A stretch of DNA of 64,000 bases from CAZGXI01 sp964529715 (GTDB taxonomy: Bacteria > Chloroflexota > Anaerolineae > Aggregatilineales > Ch27), in the NCBI GenBank assembly GCA_964529715.1, contig CAZGXI010000004.1, positions 111,579 to 175,578 of the forward strand, written 5' to 3'. The position numbers and the translations under genes were made by a program. Below the pieces are notes generated by a model, which saw nothing but the letters and a program-made list of their open reading frames with translations, searched no databases and was not told the DNA's origin. Positions 1-7,824 of the stretch are shown here, in pieces; positions within the stretch are counted from its first letter, which is position 1; each line of letters opens with the position of its first letter.

Positions 1-1814
1 GCGCCACATGGGAGGAGGCGCTCGACTTTACCGCCGATCAGATGATCCGCATCCGGGACACTTACGGCCCGGAGGCGATGATCTTCTCCTCTACGCACAA
101 CCTCAGCCAGCCGCTCTTTGAAAACCTGCTCAATGCCTACGGCAGCCCCAACTACGGCACACAGCGTAGCCTGTGCTTTAACGCGATGGTGTTGGCTCAC
201 CTGCTGACGCTGGGCATTCAGGAACCCGCCCGCCGTTATGACGGCATGAACTACATCATTCTCACCGGGCGCAACCTGTTTGAAGGCATTTCCACCAGTG
301 AGAGCAAGCAGTTGATGGAGCGCATCGCCCAGGGCGCGCACGTCGTCATGCTCGATCCGCGCTTCACCAAGACGGCCTCCAAAGCGACCGAATGGCTGCC
401 GATCAAGCCCGGCACAGACCTGGCCTTCCACCTGGCGCTGATCAACGTGATCATCGGCGAGGAGCTTTATGATCGCTGGTTCGTGGAGAACTACACCGTC
501 GGGTTCGACGAACTGACCGAAGCCGTCATCCGCTATACCCCGCGCTGGGCCGGCGAGATCACGGGCATCCCTGAAGCGACGATCTACCGCATCGCCCACG
601 AATTCGCAGAAGCCGCACCGTTTGCCTTCGCGCATCCCGGCTGGCGCACCAGCAACTTCGTCAACAGCTTCCAGACGGAGCGCGCTGTCGCCGTCCTCAA
701 TGCGCTGATCGGCATCTGCCCGGAGGAGGGCGACTGCATTTTCGCCGACGAGCGCACGGTCGCTCTGGGCGTGCCACCGCAGCCAGCCTATCCGCGCATC
801 ACGGCTCTGCGGCTGGATGGCGTGCCCTGGAAGTATCCGCTTGTGCCGCTCAAGCTGGGCGTCTTCCAGGAAATCCGTGATGCCATCCTGACCGGTCAGC
901 CCTATCAGGCGCGCGGCTGGTTCTTCAGCCGCCAGAACCCGGTGCTGAGCATCCCCGACCGCGCCCGGACCATCGAGGCGATGCAACGGCTGGAGTTCGT
1001 CGTCTCCATCGACACCATCCTCAACGACTCCTCGTGGTACGCCGACGTGATCCTGCCGGAAGCGACCTACCTGGAACGCTACGACCCGCTGCACTCGATT
1101 GGCAATCGCGTGTTTATCCGCCAGCCGGTCATCGAGCCGCTGGGCGAGTCGCGTTCGGCGCTGTGGATTTACCGCGAACTGGGCCAGCGCCTGGGCCTGG
1201 GAGATTTCTTTCAATACCTGGATGAGGAAGACTACATCCGCCAGCAGATCGCGCCCTTCGACGTGACGTTGGAACAGCTCAAGCAGGTCGGTTACTTCGA
1301 CGTGGAGATGGCTGAGGAGCGTGAGCGGCGCTGGAATACGCCCAGCGGCAAGGTCGAGCTGGCATCAGAAACGCTGCGCAACGCGGGTTATTCCGCCGTG
1401 CCGGTATGGGAAGCGCCGCCCGAACCGCCCGCCGGACGCTTCTACCTGCTGACCGGCAAGGTTGGTCAGCATACCCAGTTCGCCACCCAGAACAACGCCT
1501 ACCTGACCGAAGTGGACTATCATACCCGCGAACTGTGGCTGCATCCCACCCCCGCTGCCGAGCGCGGCATTGCCGACGGCGACCGGGTGCGCGTCACGAG
1601 CGACGTGGGCGAAGTTGAGGTCACGGTGTGGGTGACGGAAGCAATCCGGCCCGACTGCGTGTACCTCGCGCCGGGCTTCGGGCATGGTAGCCGGGGCTTG
1701 AAGATCGCCTACGACCGGGGCGCGAGTTCCAGCGACATTCACGTCACCTATACCGACCCGATCAGTGGCGGGCAGGCGCTGACCCAGACGTTCGTCACGG
1801 TAGAAAGGGCATAG
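1..1814 (+). CDS. Molybdopterin oxidoreductase catalytic subunit (polysulfide/thiosulfate reductase-like), 5'-truncated by window edge
   Basis: The reading frame is open from base 3 and enters the window already inside the protein, so the N-terminal signal region and [4Fe-4S] domain lie upstream. About 600 residues remain. Visible family marks are a WEEALDF-type segment at the very start, the SPNYGTQRSLCFNA region whose Cys is the likely Mo ligand, an HTQFATQNNAYL segment and a C-terminal APGFGHGSRGLK segment of the molybdopterin-dinucleotide-binding domain. Cys ligation and these segments fit the PsrA/PhsA branch of the DMSO-reductase family, which reduces or oxidises sulfur compounds. A four-cluster ferredoxin starts 4 bases downstream, as in three-subunit CISM enzymes. 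The substrate cannot be fixed from sequence; arsenic or tetrathionate chemistry remains possible. Confidence 0.88.
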   Translation, partial: ATWEEALDFTADQMIRIRDTYGPEAMIFSSTHNLSQPLFENLLNAYGSPNYGTQRSLCFNAMVLAHLLTLGIQEPARRYDGMNYIILTGRNLFEGISTSESKQLMERIAQGAHVVMLDPRFTKTASKATEWLPIKPGTDLAFHLALINVIIGEELYDRWFVENYTVGFDELTEAVIRYTPRWAGEITGIPEATIYRIAHEFAEAAPFAFAHPGWRTSNFVNSFQTERAVAVLNALIGICPEEGDCIFADERTVALGVPPQPAYPRITALRLDGVPWKYPLVPLKLGVFQEIRDAILTGQPYQARGWFFSRQNPVLSIPDRARTIEAMQRLEFVVSIDTILNDSSWYADVILPEATYLERYDPLHSIGNRVFIRQPVIEPLGESRSALWIYRELGQRLGLGDFFQYLDEEDYIRQQIAPFDVTLEQLKQVGYFDVEMAEERERRWNTPSGKVELASETLRNAGYSAVPVWEAPPEPPAGRFYLLTGKVGQHTQFATQNNAYLTEVDYHTRELWLHPTPAAERGIADGDRVRVTSDVGEVEVTVWVTEAIRPDCVYLAPGFGHGSRGLKIAYDRGASSSDIHVTYTDPISGGQALTQTFVTVERA

Positions 1815-1818
1815 GGCG

Positions 1819-2556
1819 ATGGCACAGAAAAAACGCTACGCCTTTGTGATCGACCCGGCGCGCTGTATCGACTGTCGGGCGTGCCTGGTGGCCTGCCGCG
1901 CCGAGTGGAACACGCCGCCCGGCCAGACACGCATCTGGGTGCACACCGACGGGCCGCAGGGCACATTTCCCAATCTGCGCCAGACCTACGTCCCGGCGCA
2001 GTGCCACCACTGCGAGGACCCCTGGTGCGTGGAAGCCTGTCCGACCGGGGCGACCTTCAAGCGGGAAGAGGATGGGCTGGTGCTGATCGACGAGGACGCC
2101 TGCATCGGCTGTGGGCTGTGCGTCAACGCCTGCCCGTTCCAGGCGCGCTTTCGCAACGTCGAAAAGGGCAAGGCTGATAAGTGTTCGGCCTGCTTCCACC
2201 GCGTCGAGGCAGGGGAGATGCCCGCCTGCGTGGCGACCTGCATCGGCGGCGCGCGGCTGTTCGGCGACCTGAACGATCCCGAAAGCACGGTCAGCCGGGC
2301 GATCCGGGGCCGCGCCGTCTACCGTCCCACCACCGATGCGGTGAACACCCAGCCGATGACGCTCTATCTTTCCCCGCCGGACGCTTCCGCCGTGCAGGTG
2401 ACTCCGGCGCCGCGCGATCCGTTGGTCGCCGAAACCTTCTGGCACGCCGTCGGGCTGCCGCTGGTCAAACTGGCGGTGGCGGGCGCGTTTGCAGGGCAGG
2501 CAGCGGCGTTCATCGCGCAGCTTCTCAAGGGCGAGAACGAATTCGAGGATGCCTGA
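1819..2556 (+). CDS. 4Fe-4S ferredoxin subunit of the molybdoenzyme (PsrB/PhsB-like)
   Basis: Electron-transfer subunit of 245 residues. Four cysteine groups are visible: CIDCRACLVAC near residue 15, CHHCEDPWCVEAC near 60, CIGCGLCVNAC near 95 and CSACFHR...CVATC near 120-135. They should bind four [4Fe-4S] clusters that carry electrons between the molybdopterin subunit and the membrane cytochrome b. Unlike many PsrB proteins it ends with one hydrophobic stretch (about residues 210-235), which may anchor it to the membrane. It starts 4 bases after the catalytic gene, so the two are certainly co-transcribed. No Tat signal is seen; in this family the subunit normally travels with the catalytic partner. 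Confidence 0.9.
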   Translation: MAQKKRYAFVIDPARCIDCRACLVACRAEWNTPPGQTRIWVHTDGPQGTFPNLRQTYVPAQCHHCEDPWCVEACPTGATFKREEDGLVLIDEDACIGCGLCVNACPFQARFRNVEKGKADKCSACFHRVEAGEMPACVATCIGGARLFGDLNDPESTVSRAIRGRAVYRPTTDAVNTQPMTLYLSPPDASAVQVTPAPRDPLVAETFWHAVGLPLVKLAVAGAFAGQAAAFIAQLLKGENEFEDA

Positions 2557-2571
2557 TCGTCGTCATCATGG

Positions 2572-2601
2572 GGTAGGGACACGGCATGTCGTGTCCCTAC
2601 C
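2572..2601. repeat. Dispersed intergenic palindrome, GTAGGGACAC class
   Basis: A 30-base near-perfect palindrome with arms GGTAGGGACAC and GTGTCCCTACC around CGGCATGTC-type centre. It sits in the 74-base gap between the ferredoxin and cytochrome b genes. A copy differing at only a few bases lies at 42605-42634, and a related one at 35080-35105. Confidence 0.8.
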
Positions 2602-2630
2602 GGTAATCGATCATCTGAGGGGAGCGACCC

Positions 2631-3473
2631 ATGTCCCACGAAAAACTGACCCTCGAACAGCGCGAGGCCCTGCGCGGCCAGACCCTGACCAAGCACTACC
2701 TTGCTAACATCCTGACGCACTGGTTCAACGCCTTTAGCTGGCTGCTGCTGCTACCGACCGGGCTGGCAATCCTGCTCGGCAAGGCGTATCCCTTTGTGCC
2801 GCAGGCATGGAATGACTTCGTGCGCAACGTCTTCGGCGGGCTGGCCCCGCTGATCCAGTGGCACGCCGTGTGGGGGCAAATCTGGCTGTTCGTGTTGTTC
2901 TTCAACGTGTTCGTCGGCTTCCGCAAGTACTTCATCCCCTTCGCCGCGACCCGTATGCTCATGGACCGCGACGACTGGAAGTGGCTGATGGTCCGGCCCT
3001 TCCAGATGTTTGGCCTGATGAAAAACCGGCCCCTGCCGCCGCAGGATGCCTACAACGGCGGGCAGAAGCTCTACAGCTATCTCGTCGTGGTCGGCACGCT
3101 CATGATCGGCGTCACGGGCATGATCATGACCTACCACCATCTCATTCCCACCTCGCTGCAATGGCTCATTCAGTGGTCGATGCCGCTGCACTTCATCAGC
3201 GTCGGGTTGCTGCTGGCGGGGATCATCATCCACGTCTACATGGGTGCGATCATGCCGGAGGAACGGCAGGCGTTCTTCAGCATGTTCAGCGGCAAGGTGA
3301 ACGGTCTCTATGCCTATCTACACCACCGCAAGTGGTATGAGCGCAAGATGGCCGAGAAAGCCGCCTGGGAAGATCACTATCGACGCCAGATGGAGGCCGA
3401 GGAAGCGCCCGGCGAACCCGCCGCCGAGACGTCGCCTGAAGCGCCCAATCCTGCCGCCGTCGGAGGGGATTGA
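2631..3473 (+). CDS. Membrane cytochrome b subunit (FdnI/cytochrome b561-like)
   Basis: Quinone-facing membrane subunit of 280 residues. Four hydrophobic segments are visible, at about residues 30-50, 75-100, 145-170 and 180-210. Histidines at the helix ends (LTHWFNAF, WHAVWGQ, MTYHHL, MPLHFISVG, IIHVYMG) are suitable haem b ligands. This pattern matches the formate-dehydrogenase gamma/cytochrome b561 type of anchor rather than the larger NrfD/PsrC type usual for polysulfide reductases. The C-terminal 50 residues are hydrophilic and charged. The gene is followed after 1 base by the dihaem cytochrome gene, so the whole set should work as one electron-transfer module at the membrane. Confidence 0.85.
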   Translation: MSHEKLTLEQREALRGQTLTKHYLANILTHWFNAFSWLLLLPTGLAILLGKAYPFVPQAWNDFVRNVFGGLAPLIQWHAVWGQIWLFVLFFNVFVGFRKYFIPFAATRMLMDRDDWKWLMVRPFQMFGLMKNRPLPPQDAYNGGQKLYSYLVVVGTLMIGVTGMIMTYHHLIPTSLQWLIQWSMPLHFISVGLLLAGIIIHVYMGAIMPEERQAFFSMFSGKVNGLYAYLHHRKWYERKMAEKAAWEDHYRRQMEAEEAPGEPAAETSPEAPNPAAVGGD

Positions 3474-3474
3474 G

Positions 3475-4122
3475 ATGCATCCCAAACGGCTGATCCTGGT
3501 TGGCGTGATTTTGCTGCTGCTGGCCGCCTGCGCGGAGGCCGTCCCCACGCCGCGCCCGACGGAGGTCGTGCCGACTCTCGCGCCCAATCCTACGCGCAAT
3601 CCCGCAGGCGATGTCCAGAACGGCGCGACCCTGTTCGTGACGTGGCGCTGTGCCGACTGTCACGGCGCCAACGCGGGTGGGCGGATCGGGCCGTCGCTGG
3701 CAGGGACGACTCTGTCCCTGGAGCAATTCACCCTGGCCATCCGCCAGACGCGCCCGCCGAAGCCCGCGTTCAGTGAAACCGAGTTGAGCGCGGCGGACGT
3801 GCGTGATCTGTACGCCTGGGTGAGCAGCCTGGAGCCGTCCGTTGAAGCATCGCCGGGCGTGGCGCTGGGTGAGGGTGAAATCCTGGGCATGACGCTGTAT
3901 ACCAGCAGCGGATGCGATGCCTGTCACGGGGCGTTCGCCCAGGGCGGGCCGGAAGCGTCCGCGTTGGCGGGCTACGCCGGAGATGCCAATGCCTTTTTGG
4001 AAGCTCTCGACTCTACCACTGCCGACGTGCCCGAACACAGCCTCGAAACGCTGGACCGCGACCTGATGCGCCGCCTGCACCGCTGGCTGCAAGAGGGCGC
4101 CAATCCCGACAGCGGGTGCTGA
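3475..4122 (+). CDS. Dihaem c-type cytochrome lipoprotein
   Basis: A 215-residue exported protein. The N-terminus has a short charged region, a hydrophobic core and an LLAAC lipobox near residue 19, so it should be lipid-anchored outside the membrane. Two CxxCH motifs (CADCH near residue 62, CDACH near 145) give two class I-like cytochrome c domains, each with a plausible distal Met or His later. The ATG at 3475 is chosen because it lies 1 base after the cytochrome b stop and begins the lipoprotein signal; upstream extension would run through the previous gene. It probably passes electrons between cytochrome b and the multihaem or Rieske proteins encoded next. Confidence 0.88.
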   Translation: MHPKRLILVGVILLLLAACAEAVPTPRPTEVVPTLAPNPTRNPAGDVQNGATLFVTWRCADCHGANAGGRIGPSLAGTTLSLEQFTLAIRQTRPPKPAFSETELSAADVRDLYAWVSSLEPSVEASPGVALGEGEILGMTLYTSSGCDACHGAFAQGGPEASALAGYAGDANAFLEALDSTTADVPEHSLETLDRDLMRRLHRWLQEGANPDSGC

Positions 4123-4136
4123 AACCCTCTCGACAT

Positions 4137-4165
4137 GGTAGCGGCGGCTTCAAGCTGCCGCTACC
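4137..4165. repeat. Intergenic palindrome, GGTAGCGGC class
   Basis: A 29-base inverted repeat with arms GGTAGCGGCGGCTT and AGCTGCCGCTACC separated by 2 bases, in the 64-base gap between the two cytochrome genes. It belongs to a different class from the GTAGGGACAC palindromes. It could fold in the mRNA and uncouple expression of the two flanking genes. Confidence 0.7.
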
Positions 4166-4186
4166 CGACAACTGTTGCTGCCTGCC

Positions 4187-5467
4187 ATGATCGCCGACTC
4201 CCGCCGCTGTGCCATCCGTCCCTTTCTCATCTTGCTGCTGATCCTGGCTGGATTGGGGATCGCACTGCCCACCTTGACTCCCGGTCTGCCGCCGCGCGCG
4301 GTCGTGGAGATCGTCCCGACCAACACGAACCGGCCTGAACGTTGCCTGACCTGCCACGCCGGGATTGAAGACATGAGCGCATCCCACCCGACGGCGGCGT
4401 TCGGCTGCGTGTCGTGTCACGGCGGCCTGCCGCTGGCGACGACTGCCGACCAGGCCCACGCTGGGATGGTCGTCAACCCCGCCGCGCTGGATGTGGCGCA
4501 AACATCCTGTGGAAGCTGCCATCCTGCCCAGGTGATTGTCGTGCAGCGCAGCCTGCAGGCCACCTACGCCGGGGCCATCGGCCACGTCCGCCGCGCCTTC
4601 GGCTTGCAGCCGGACGATACGGCGCGCTTTGGCGCTGCGGCCATCGATCACCTGCAAGCCTTTGCAACCAGCGAGTCCGATCCTGCGCCGATCCAGAGCT
4701 TCGCGCAGAACTGCCTGACCTGCCATCTGCACAGCGAGGCGCTGGCGCAGGACTATTTCTACCGCAGCGAAGGCTGCGCGGCCTGCCACGTCCTCTACGC
4801 GAACGACGGCCTGTATCGCGGCGGCGACCCGACCGTTCCTCAGGATGTGCCGGGCCATCCCCTCCGCCACGAGTTCACCCTGGCGATTTCCTACACCCAG
4901 TGCAATCACTGCCACAACCGGGGCAATTACGACCTGCGCACGATGACTTTCCTTCAGCGGGATGACCTGCCCGCGCCAGAGGGACTCTCGGATCGGGGCC
5001 GCCGTCTGCACGAGTATTACCAGCCCATCGGCCAGTTTACGCTGTGTGAATGGGAGCTGGATTGCATCGACTGCCACACCTCGCGCGAGATCATGGGCGA
5101 CGGCGTGCTCTACGACAACCGCGCGGCAGCGAGCTATATTCAATGTCGCACCTGTCATGGCACGCTCGACGCGCTGCCTGCTGGAATGGTCATCACAGAG
5201 ACCGATGTGGCCGACCTGACTCGCGCCGAACTGAACCCTTACGTCGATCTGGCGGTGGGCGATACGGTAATCGCCACTGAACGCGGCGACGCTTTCTGGC
5301 ACGTCCGGCAGGAAGGCGAAACGTGGGTGCTCACCGGCAAAGCCGACGGCGCGCGCTACGTCGTGCCGCTGGTGATGGGATCGGCCTGCGAGCAGCAGCC
5401 GGATCAGCAGGCCAGCCACTACTGCCACGAGTGCCACGCCTACGACCGGGAGACGCCGCAGCCATGA
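4187..5467 (+). CDS. Nonahaem c-type cytochrome
   Basis: A 426-residue exported protein with one N-terminal hydrophobic segment (about residues 12-30) that acts as a signal or anchor. Nine CxxCH haem motifs are visible in order: CLTCH, CVSCH, CGSCH, CLTCH, CAACH, CNHCH, CIDCH, CRTCH and CHECH. Spacing is irregular and no known multihaem family (NrfA, HAO, OmcS) is recognised by eye. A CHNRGNYDLRTM segment and many free histidines would allow bis-His ligation. The ATG at 4187 is preferred over an upstream TTG at 4175. The stop overlaps the Rieske start (ATGA). It likely stores or relays electrons for the molybdoenzyme complex. Confidence 0.85.
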   Translation: MIADSRRCAIRPFLILLLILAGLGIALPTLTPGLPPRAVVEIVPTNTNRPERCLTCHAGIEDMSASHPTAAFGCVSCHGGLPLATTADQAHAGMVVNPAALDVAQTSCGSCHPAQVIVVQRSLQATYAGAIGHVRRAFGLQPDDTARFGAAAIDHLQAFATSESDPAPIQSFAQNCLTCHLHSEALAQDYFYRSEGCAACHVLYANDGLYRGGDPTVPQDVPGHPLRHEFTLAISYTQCNHCHNRGNYDLRTMTFLQRDDLPAPEGLSDRGRRLHEYYQPIGQFTLCEWELDCIDCHTSREIMGDGVLYDNRAAASYIQCRTCHGTLDALPAGMVITETDVADLTRAELNPYVDLAVGDTVIATERGDAFWHVRQEGETWVLTGKADGARYVVPLVMGSACEQQPDQQASHYCHECHAYDRETPQP

Positions 5468-5913
5468 ACCGCCGTCGCTTTCTACGCCAAATCTCCGAAG
5501 ACATCGCCCGCGCCGCCGCCGAGGGGATCGATCCATCCGCCGCGCAGCCGCCCATCCCAGAGCGCCGCACGCCTGCCGAGCCGATCAGCGTGCCCACCGC
5601 CGGGCCGCCGCGTCAGTATCAACCGGGGGATTGGGTGCTGGTTGAAGATGCGCTGGCGTGGCTGGGGTTGGACGAGGTCGGTTTCTACGCGCTGGACGCG
5701 GTCTGCCCGCATCTGGGCTGTCTGGTGCGGCACGTCGGCGGACACTTCTTCTGCCCGTGTCATGGCAGCCGCTTTGGGCTGAAAGATGGCGTGCGGCTCG
5801 AAGGCCCTGCGCCGACCGGGCTGCGCGCCCTGGAAATCGCCCTGGACGGGCAGGGCAATCTGGTCATCCGGCGGGATCGCCCGGCGCACCCCGACGACCG
5901 TTTTATTGCGTAG
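5464..5913 (+). CDS. Rieske [2Fe-2S] protein
   Basis: A 149-residue protein with the two classical Rieske boxes: CPHLGC (C81, H83, C86) and CPCHGS (C97, C99, H100). C81/H83 and C97/H100 should bind the [2Fe-2S] cluster, and C86-C99 can form the disulfide typical of high-potential Rieske proteins of bc/b6f type. The N-terminal 70 residues are hydrophilic and Pro-rich, with no clear transmembrane anchor, although NRRRFLR resembles a weak Tat-like start. It overlaps the nonahaem gene by 4 bases. A Rieske protein at the end of a molybdoenzyme operon suggests electron exchange with a high-potential chain. Confidence 0.92.
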   Translation: MNRRRFLRQISEDIARAAAEGIDPSAAQPPIPERRTPAEPISVPTAGPPRQYQPGDWVLVEDALAWLGLDEVGFYALDAVCPHLGCLVRHVGGHFFCPCHGSRFGLKDGVRLEGPAPTGLRALEIALDGQGNLVIRRDRPAHPDDRFIA

Positions 5914-6700
5914 GCGTTCGGCGGGGCAGGATGGCGCGCGGAATGTGACTCTGGCCGTTTTCTCCGTAGATAACTTCTGTATCCATGTCATAAGCCGCCG
6001 AAAGCAGCGGCGCAGTGAGCACTTCCGCCGCGCTGCCCAGGGCCAGCATCCGGCCCTGTTTCATCACCAGCACACGGTCCGCGTAGAGCAGAGCGTTGTT
6101 CGGCGCGTGTGAGGAAACGATGAAGGCGAGTCCCTGCCGCGCTAGCCCGACGACCAGTTCCAGGACGCGGTGCTGGTTTTTGGGATCAAGATGGGCGTCT
6201 GGCTCGTCCAGCAGCAGCAGGCGCGACTGCTGCGCCAGCCCCCGCGCGACCATCACCAGTTGGCGCTCCCCGCCGCTGAGTTCGGTGTAAGGGCGGTCGG
6301 CCAGGTGGCCTAGCCCGACGCTCGCCAGCGCGTCGTCGGCGATGGCATGGTCGGCGCGGCGCGGCGACTCAAACAGGCTCAGGTGCGGTGCGCGGCCCAT
6401 CAGCACCATCTCGCGGGCGGTGTAGGCGAAGGCCGGGACGTGTACCTGCGGCACATGCCCGATCCGGCGGGCGCGTTCGGCGGGCGAATAGCGGCGCACG
6501 TCTTCGCCGTCCAGCAGCACGCGGCCTGCCGTCGGCCTGAGCACGCCGCTGATACACGAGAGCAAGGTCGTTTTGCCGCTGCCGTTATGTCCCAGCACGT
6601 AGAGCACTTCGCCTTCTGCAAGCCTGAACGATACCTCGTGAACCACCGGCGTGTCAGGCCGGTAGGCGAAGGCAACGTTTTGCACGTCTAGCTTCATCAC
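5903..6700 (-). CDS. ABC transporter ATP-binding protein, FecE/MolC type
   Basis: A 265-residue ATPase with Walker A GHNGSGKTT (near residue 38), an LSGGERQLV signature (near 140), Walker B LLLLDEPDAHLD and an H-loop in VSSHAPN. It belongs to the FecE/BtuD-like branch that partners FecCD permeases. It is the last gene of a three-gene minus-strand operon whose leader carries a candidate Moco riboswitch. With the neighbouring Mo and W enzymes, the likely substrate is molybdate or tungstate (as in MolBCA); iron chelates or cobalamin are the alternatives. Its 3' end overlaps the Rieske gene tail to tail by 11 bases. Confidence 0.85.
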   Translation of the reverse strand: MMKLDVQNVAFAYRPDTPVVHEVSFRLAEGEVLYVLGHNGSGKTTLLSCISGVLRPTAGRVLLDGEDVRRYSPAERARRIGHVPQVHVPAFAYTAREMVLMGRAPHLSLFESPRRADHAIADDALASVGLGHLADRPYTELSGGERQLVMVARGLAQQSRLLLLDEPDAHLDPKNQHRVLELVVGLARQGLAFIVSSHAPNNALLYADRVLVMKQGRMLALGSAAEVLTAPLLSAAYDMDTEVIYGENGQSHIPRAILPRRTPTQ

Positions 6701-6730
6701 GATCCACCAGTTTTTCTATGGCCGTGTTCT

Positions 6731-6770
6731 CGATGGCAACTCAAAACTCAGCACTCAAAACTCTGAACTT
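6731..6770. repeat. Short direct repeat of an ACTCAAAACTC unit
   Basis: The 71-base gap between the ATPase and permease genes contains imperfect direct copies of ACTCAAAACTC-type units. It is the only low-complexity stretch in this operon. No function is evident. Confidence 0.5.
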
Positions 6771-6771
6771 C

Positions 6772-7824
6772 TCACCATCCCACCCGGTTCCGCCGCAGCA
6801 GCACCACCAGAATCGGCACGCCGACTAGCCCGGTCAGCACGCCGAGCGGCACTTCTGCCGGGAGCAGCGTGCGCGAGATGTTGTCGATGAGCAGCAGAAA
6901 GGCCGCGCCCAGGCTCAGCGACGCGGGCAGCAGTCGCCGGTGGTCCGGCCCGACCAGGATGCGCCCGGCGTGAGGCATCACCAGCCCGACCCAGCCGATC
7001 ACGCCGCCGACCGAGACGGCAGCCGCCGTCATCAGCGTGGCGCAGACGATGATCGCCAGTTTGAGCCGCGTCGGGTTGATCCCCAGCGCCGTCGCTTCGG
7101 CGTCGCCCAACGACAGGATGTTAAACCGCCAGCGCAATAACCACAAAAAGCCTGCCCCACCGATGGTAATGGCTGCCAATGCGGGGATGTCTCGCCAGGT
7201 GACGGTGTTCAGGCCACCCAACAGCCAGAACGTGATGGCAGGGAGTTCGTCCAGCGGATCGGCCACGTACTTTAGCAATGAGGTGAGCGACCCGAACAGC
7301 GACCCGATCAGGATGCCCATCAGCGTCAGCACGATCATCGGCGCAGTGCTGTAGAGACGGCTGCCGAAGAACGCCAGCCCGACCGCCAGCAGCCCGAAGG
7401 CGAAGGCCGATAGCTGGACGTGCAGTGGATTGCCTGACAGCAGAATCATCAGTGCCGCCCCGAATCCCGCGCCAGACGTGACGCCAAGCAAATTGGAATC
7501 GACCAGCGGGTTTTTGAAGATGCCCTGAAAAGCCGCGCCTGTGCTCGCCAGGCTGGCCCCGATCAGCAGCCCAGCCAAGGCGCGCGGCAGGCGCACCAGC
7601 AGGACCAGGGTTTTCACCACGTCGGGGATTCCGGCAGCCGCATCCGGGAATAGAGGCAAGATCAATACCCGTCCTACGTCCGGCAGGTCAATCGGGTAGC
7701 GACCAAGCGCCAATCCCAATAAAAAGAAGGGCAGGGGCAGCCCCAGCAACAGCCCGTAGGCAAGTTTGCGCACCCAACGACTTGCTGAAAGGGTCGCCCC
7801 CGCCGGTTTGGCTACGACCCGCAC
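6772..7824 (-). CDS. ABC transporter permease, FecCD family
   Basis: A 350-residue polytopic membrane protein with about ten hydrophobic helices. FecCD/BtuC-family marks are RLPRALAGLLIGASLASTG (near residue 80), a PLVDSNLLGVTSGAGFG segment and the GGVIGWVGLVMPHAGRILVG segment (near 265) that contacts the ATPase. It forms the channel of the importer encoded by 5903-9137. It overlaps the 3' end of the binding-protein gene by 13 bases, so translation is probably coupled. Confidence 0.9.
   Translation of the reverse strand: MRVVAKPAGATLSASRWVRKLAYGLLLGLPLPFFLLGLALGRYPIDLPDVGRVLILPLFPDAAAGIPDVVKTLVLLVRLPRALAGLLIGASLASTGAAFQGIFKNPLVDSNLLGVTSGAGFGAALMILLSGNPLHVQLSAFAFGLLAVGLAFFGSRLYSTAPMIVLTLMGILIGSLFGSLTSLLKYVADPLDELPAITFWLLGGLNTVTWRDIPALAAITIGGAGFLWLLRWRFNILSLGDAEATALGINPTRLKLAIIVCATLMTAAAVSVGGVIGWVGLVMPHAGRILVGPDHRRLLPASLSLGAAFLLLIDNISRTLLPAEVPLGVLTGLVGVPILVVLLRRNRVGW

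Noticed and set aside
4013..5536. 507-codon minus-strand frame opposite the nonahaem cytochrome gene
   Set aside because: Nine CxxCH motifs prove the plus strand is coding. The antisense product is Arg/Ala-rich and without features.
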